Source: Terana coerulea
Taxonomy: Eukaryota > Basidiomycota > Agaricomycetes > Polyporales > Phanerochaetaceae
Direction: 5' to 3'
NCBI GenBank assembly: GCA_024811115.1
Contig: JAKOGH010000851.1
Coordinates: 1-64,000 of the forward strand
DNA: 64,000 nucleotides
Under the pieces are notes generated by a model. That model ran no database searches. It was not told where the DNA came from and worked only from the letters and a program-made list of their open reading frames with translations. Position numbers and translations under genes: made by a program. Of the stretch, positions 59,685 to 64,000 are shown piece by piece. Position 1 is the stretch's first letter. Every line of letters starts with the position of its first letter.

Positions 59685-60070
59685 CTACTTCTTCTGCGTC
59701 CAGGACGACGGCGCAGAGCCACCGAAACCGTACTGCGAGCTCAAGGTGCCGTAGGCGGCCTCCCAGTCCTTCGGCTTGGTAGTGGTGGTGGGTGTGGGGC
59801 TGGTGGCAGCGGCGGTAGCGTGCTGCTGCTTGGTCGACTTGGACTTGGTCGACTTTGAGGCCTTGAAGCCTTCGGCGGGGCATAGCCGCAGCCGGCGAAG
59901 CCGTACGAGGTCTGCAGCGCGGCGAACGCGGCGTCGTAGTCCTTCTGGGGACGCGTCTGGGTGACGGGCTGCTTCAGGGTGGCAGCGGAGGAGGTGCTGT
60001 CCGTGGAGTGCACGGAGGCGAGGGTCTCGGAGGACGCGGAGAAAGAGGACTTGCGGCTGAAGAACATCAT
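59685..60070 (-). CDS. Small protein with two copies of a K-D-aromatic...YGF motif
   Basis: Start at 60070: MMFFSRKSSFSASSETLAS, a Ser-rich N-terminus, then KDYDAAFAALQTSYGFAG (59894-59947), a Lys/Ser/Thr-rich linker (FKASKSTKSKSTKQQ), then KDWEAAYGTLSSQYGFGG (59712-59765) and SAPSSWTQKK, ending at TAG 59685-59687. The two 18-residue motifs are clearly related. The frame breaks at a G4 run (C4 on the coding strand, 59877-59880); one more C joins GYAPAEGF to KASKS. Single exon, about 128 residues. No enzymatic domain and no signal peptide. The motif resembles short conserved segments in other basidiomycete small proteins, but I cannot name a family. Confidence 0.7.
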
Positions 60071-60186
60071 CGTCGTGGTGATTGGGTGGTTAGCGGTTGA
60101 ATTGCGGGTGACTGGAATGCTGTTGGCTGTACGAGTGCGAGTGTGCAAGTGCTTGTGAGGTACGTGCCCATCACACAACGCATCCG

Positions 60187-60196
60187 TATATTTATA
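60187..60196 (-). promoter_or_regulatory. TATA box of the small two-motif gene
   Basis: The minus strand reads TATAAATATA about 117 bp upstream of the ATG at 60070, consistent with a core promoter. Confidence 0.5.
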
Positions 60197-61408
60197 CGTG
60201 AGTGCATTTTAGGTTCGCGCCCTCTGAAACGAGGGTCCGTCATCGACCGCGGTTGGACCAGTGACGGCGCAGTCGAGCCAACCGAGCTCAACACGCGTTT
60301 GGCGTGCGGCGCGTAGCGGTCGAGCGCGGCGGTTCCGACTGCGGGGATGACTGACCGCGCATCTTGACTGCGAAGGCTGCGGTACCGCAAGGCACCGCAG
60401 TGCTTAGCGTAGCGCGCCTAGGACAGCAGGGCGGGCGCGAGTCTGCGTGAGTCAGACCCTCCTCCGAGGCTGTCGGTGCCATCAAAATCTGGGGGCGCAA
60501 TCAGCGGGCCTTGTTCGTTGCCTGGTCCCGCAAATCGTGGGCCTTGGTTACTGCAGCTTTGTAGTCGACTCTAGACTGATCTATGACGGACCTTGTCAGG
60601 GTTAACGTAACATCACGAGAGTGCATGCACACTACAAACTTCCGAAGGCGTACCAGGGCGTGCCTCGAACGTTCTTGTTCTAAGGCAGGCGAAAAAGCCC
60701 GGCGTCATGGAGGCGAGGAATGTGGGGCAAGACTCGGACCTGATGACATCGAATAGCCATGCATTTAGCTCCCAAATACGCTAGCTGGCGGTGGCACAGC
60801 GCAGCGTCTGTAGCGTCAAATTGGCGTTAAAGAGGAGGCAAGAGTCTAGCCAATAGTCAAACCTTAATCTAACTGCTGCGGTCCCGGTAAGCAATCGGAG
60901 CACCGGCCCGTGCAAGGGATCCACCATCGGCGCGGATTGTTCTAGGCTCACAGGGTGCAGATCTCACTACACTCATGGCCACACTGATTGCATGAATACT
61001 GGATAGGGTTGCTCACGGGTTATAGATTCGAGCACCTCGATGTGCCAACTGACGAAGCATGATATAAGTATTTTGACAATATTAATGTAGAGAAGGCTCT
61101 CAATTGATCCCGCGCTATCGCAAAATTGCCTGATGAGGAAAGCTTGATGGCACACCCTTGGCAGTCTCGTCCTTCGTCCTTTCTATGCGCAATTACTCTG
61201 AGCTCAAGGTCACACTCAGACCATAGAGATATTACAACTCCTCGGTTTGAAGAGTTTGAGTTCCGTAACAGGAGCCGGGCTCGAGGCATCATGCATCATC
61301 CTGGGAAACTCGCCATTGCGGCGAGCTGACGAGTCCCTGCGAGTCTACTCTCACTCCCATCTCACCACCCTCTGACTTACTAACATCGCCACACTCCATC
61401 TCCCGCCC
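60197..61408. other. Unassigned spacer, 1.2 kb
   Basis: No gene, tRNA or repeat could be supported between the small-protein promoter and the P-loop ATPase gene. Confidence 0.4.
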
Positions 61409-64000
61409 ATGGCTGACTTTTACGATCCTGAACTAGATCTTCTCGGCTTCAGTCGTATAGGAGAGAATGGTTCCATGGGAACGAACCACGCCTTCAGAAC
61501 CGCACCTATCGTGACCGGCGACGCTTTGGGTGTGCTAGGTCCTGCTGCAATCCCTCAACGAGCCCTGTATGGCAGCATTGTTACCGAGCGGAGCTCAGCT
61601 CTGTTGAACCCCGCGGCCCAGAAGGTGTATATCAATACCAACACCCCTTTCAGTGCGCTGGTGTGCGGCGTCCAAGTAAATCCACTCTTCTACGCTCCCT
61701 ACGAAGAGCTGCTGATGCGTGTGTGCAGGGATCCGGCAAAAGCCATTCGACTTCGGTGCTCCTGGAGAGTTGCTTGATGAGCGATCCGAGGCTGGGTACG
61801 CTACCGGCGCCTTTGAGCGCGTTGGTGTGCGTTCTACATGTTGCCTTCTACCATCGTTATGTGGAGCTCACGTATTCGCTGTATCTGCATCCCAGCTTTC
61901 ACTTTGATACGGCCGCTGGTGGCGGACTGGTACAGCCTTGTGAGGCAGCATACCTCGCAGCCCTGGATGCAGAGCGTGGCGGCGATGCCACGCCGCCGGA
62001 AGTGACTGTTCTAGTGCTGTGCGTGTCAATCGCCCGGATTCCATATCATGCCTCATCTCACAGCTGATTGGCGGATTTAGACCCACCAATTTGCGCTCGA
62101 TGAGGCGGGTCTACTCTGGGTTGCCCTCAGTCCGTGTCGAACCACTTCACTTCGCAACGGAAGACATCAGCGGGGAGCGGCTGCTAGCCATGATGAAAGT
62201 GGATGAGAATACACGTATGTGGCACACTTTACTTCTTGGTATAACTACCACAAAGGCGTTAATTGTCCCTTTGCAGAGATGCCTCTCTACATGGAGGCCA
62301 TTATGTCCATCCTCCGCTCCATGGAAGGCAACTTCAATTACCAGACGTTCAGGGAGCAGCTCAACCGGCAGAGGTTCAACGGCGGCCAGAAAGCCATGCT
62401 GAATCTCAGGCTGTCGCTGCTAGACTCCTGTCTTCAGGGTGGCACTGTCGCAAACCGAGTGTCGTCTCACTTCAAGAAGGGTCGGCTGACCATCATCGAG
62501 TAAGCCGATTCATCCGCACTGAATTCCCTATCTAATGCCCCTAGGCACAGTCTATCTTCTCCTTTCATGGACGGTACCTCCGCGTGTGGTTTCTTTGATA
62601 TTATCTTGGGTCTCTTCGTTGAAGCAGATGTTCAGACAACTGGAAAGCTTATTGGTGCGCCTATTTTTTGTAGTGCCGAGCTGCGGACTCACTAATATGT
62701 ACGCGTAGTGCTGGACGAAGCACATAAGGTAGGGCGGCGTAGCATCTACAATCATCAGAAGTTTGCTCATGTCTGGATGCGAAGTATTTGTCTGAATCGC
62801 AAAGCGGAACCTCGGGTCGTCTCACGGAATCCTTGCTGACCGTAATCCGCCAACAGCGTCACCTCGCCACGCGGGTCGTGATATCAACCCAAGAGCCGAC
62901 CGTGGTGCCGACCAAGTTCCTCGACTTGTGCTCCTTCATCATCGCACACCGGTTCTCGTCCCCGAAGTGGCTTCGTCTCCTGGCCGAGCACGTTTCGGCG
63001 GCTGATGGCTACTTTGACGAGCTGTTCAACAAGGCACGTCGCTTCTCCGCTGAGGATGCGCGTGGCATAAACATTACTGTGCGACTGTGCGCAGGTTGTC
63101 TCGCTAGGGACAGGGCAAGCCATTATGTTTGCTCCGAATGGACTGAAGCTCAAGATCAACAAGGGTAAGGCCCGGGCGCCCTCGTACAACGACGAGCTCT
63201 CGGACTCCCCCGAATTCTCCCTCGTGGAAGATACCGCGGTAACACCCATAGGACAAGAGTACCTTCACGTGCAGTCGCGCTTACGCGTCACCCGGGATGG
63301 GGGACACTCTATTCTCGCTGTACCTGACTCTACGTCGTCGACGCGTCTTGGGCGGATCTCCACTCATGGTCACAGAAAGGAACAGGTTGACTCGGACACA
63401 ACGCCTACATTCCCTGGCAAGTGCTGATGGAGCAGCTTCACCGACGGGTCTTCCTCCCGCCCGAGTGGCTGCTCCTTCACCACGCTTGCCACAGAGTTTG
63501 TCGTCTCCTAGCTGGCCAAGCCAAGCAGGCGGAGCTGAAGGCGATCAGGTATGTATTGCATTCAGTCGTATTGTATATAACACAAAAACTGAGACATAAT
63601 TACAGCAACAGACATTGCGTGGCGCCTATCCTGGGCAGGGACTGTCTCGCAATGTGTATAACTCGCAGAACCCGTCACAAAACCAGTACGCCAGTCCAGG
63701 GCTTACTCGCAGCCCTGCTCCAGCTGCGCGAACTGCACCTACACCCTTCGTTCCTCCGCAGACTGATCAACCCCCGGTCCACTTGAACTTCACCGTACCA
63801 GCCGACTCCTCGGTTGATACGCCTCTCAATAGAAGTCATAATGAACCACAAACATGCAGCCGAGACGACTCGTCTGAGCCGATTCCCACAGGTTCGGCTA
63901 CCTGCGACGCGGCCACGAGTGAAATCGGTGGATCGCCGTCAGCTGCCTTATCTATGTCTACGAGCACAGACCTATCATCTCCGGATTACGTGCCGGCAAC
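61409..64000 (+). CDS. P-loop ATPase, HerA/VirD4-like, 3' end cut by the window
   Basis: Start at 61409: MADFYDPELDLLGFSRIGEN. After FSALVCGVQ an intron (61675-61728) restores the Walker A motif GVQ|GSGKSHSTSVLLE. Next come FHFDTAAGGGLVQPCEAAYL, VYSGLPSVRVEPLHFATEDI, MPLYMEAIMSILRSMEGNFN, YQTFREQLNRQRFNGGQKAM, GKLI|VLDEAHK (Walker B with catalytic Glu, split by an intron ending near 62708), RQQRHLATRVVISTQEPTVV (sensor-like strand) and LCSFIIAHRFSSPKWLRLLA. The block order and the recombination/transfer-ATPase look (VISTQEP) suggest the HerA/FtsK superfamily member that is repeated in Agaricomycete genomes. The C-terminal part is Ser/Thr/Pro-rich and open to base 64000. Cellular role unknown. 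Confidence 0.75.

Noticed and set aside
1..64000. tRNA, rRNA or CRISPR features
   Set aside because: No B-box-plus-cloverleaf, rRNA core or spaced direct-repeat array was recognised by eye. A tRNAscan-type search would be decisive.

Overview
This is a eukaryotic, almost certainly Agaricomycete (mushroom-forming basidiomycete) nuclear window. The evidence is dense genes broken by many 45-60 nt GT..AG introns, three GMC oxidoreductases, a DUF6534-type membrane protein, F-box/LRR-like paralogs, a URC1-type GTP cyclohydrolase-II-like protein, a Dicer and a chromodomain Ty3/gypsy element. The exact species cannot be read from the sequence.

Layout. 0.2-1.0 kb: decayed copy of a gene that recurs at 20.2-21.7 kb. 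1.5-15.3 kb: redox cluster with GMC1 (+), secreted aryl-alcohol-oxidase-like GMC2 (-, tail-to-tail with GMC1), a DUF6534 membrane protein (-), about 3 kb of unassigned sequence and GMC3 (+, paralog of GMC1). 15.3-18.5 kb: no convincing gene. 18.5-19.7 kb: alpha/beta hydrolase. 20.2-21.7 kb: hypothetical gene. 22-24.2 kb: URC1-like gene with a MITE-like insert in intron 2. 24.6-26.5 kb: F-box protein. 26.7-31.5 kb: Dicer-like (-). 32.1-33.7 kb: voltage-gated K+ channel, divergent from Dicer. 34.4-35.3 kb: short-chain dehydrogenase. 35.5-37.3 kb: Pex23/24/30-type dysferlin-domain peroxin (-). 38.0-45.0 kb: a complete-length Ty3/gypsy chromovirus (-) with 317-bp LTRs and a CATGC target duplication, sitting on the start codon of a second, decayed F-box gene (45.0-46.9 kb). 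48.4-49.0 kb: secreted Kre9/Knh1-like protein. 49.8-52.8 kb: kinesin. 55.1-58.1 kb: Na+/H+ antiporter. 59.7-60.1 kb: small two-motif protein. 61.4 kb to the end: P-loop (HerA/VirD4-like) ATPase, cut by the window edge.

Two results stand out. (1) The gypsy element appears to be self-primed in the manner of Tf1: the sequence next to its 5' LTR is an 11-nt perfect complement to an LTR segment that starts about 30 bp downstream of a TATA box, i.e. to the predicted 5' end of its own RNA. (2) At least a dozen otherwise well-conserved genes carry single-base frameshifts, mostly a missing base in a homopolymer. This points to uncorrected sequencing or assembly indels rather than mass gene death, so single-frameshift pseudogene calls here should be distrusted.
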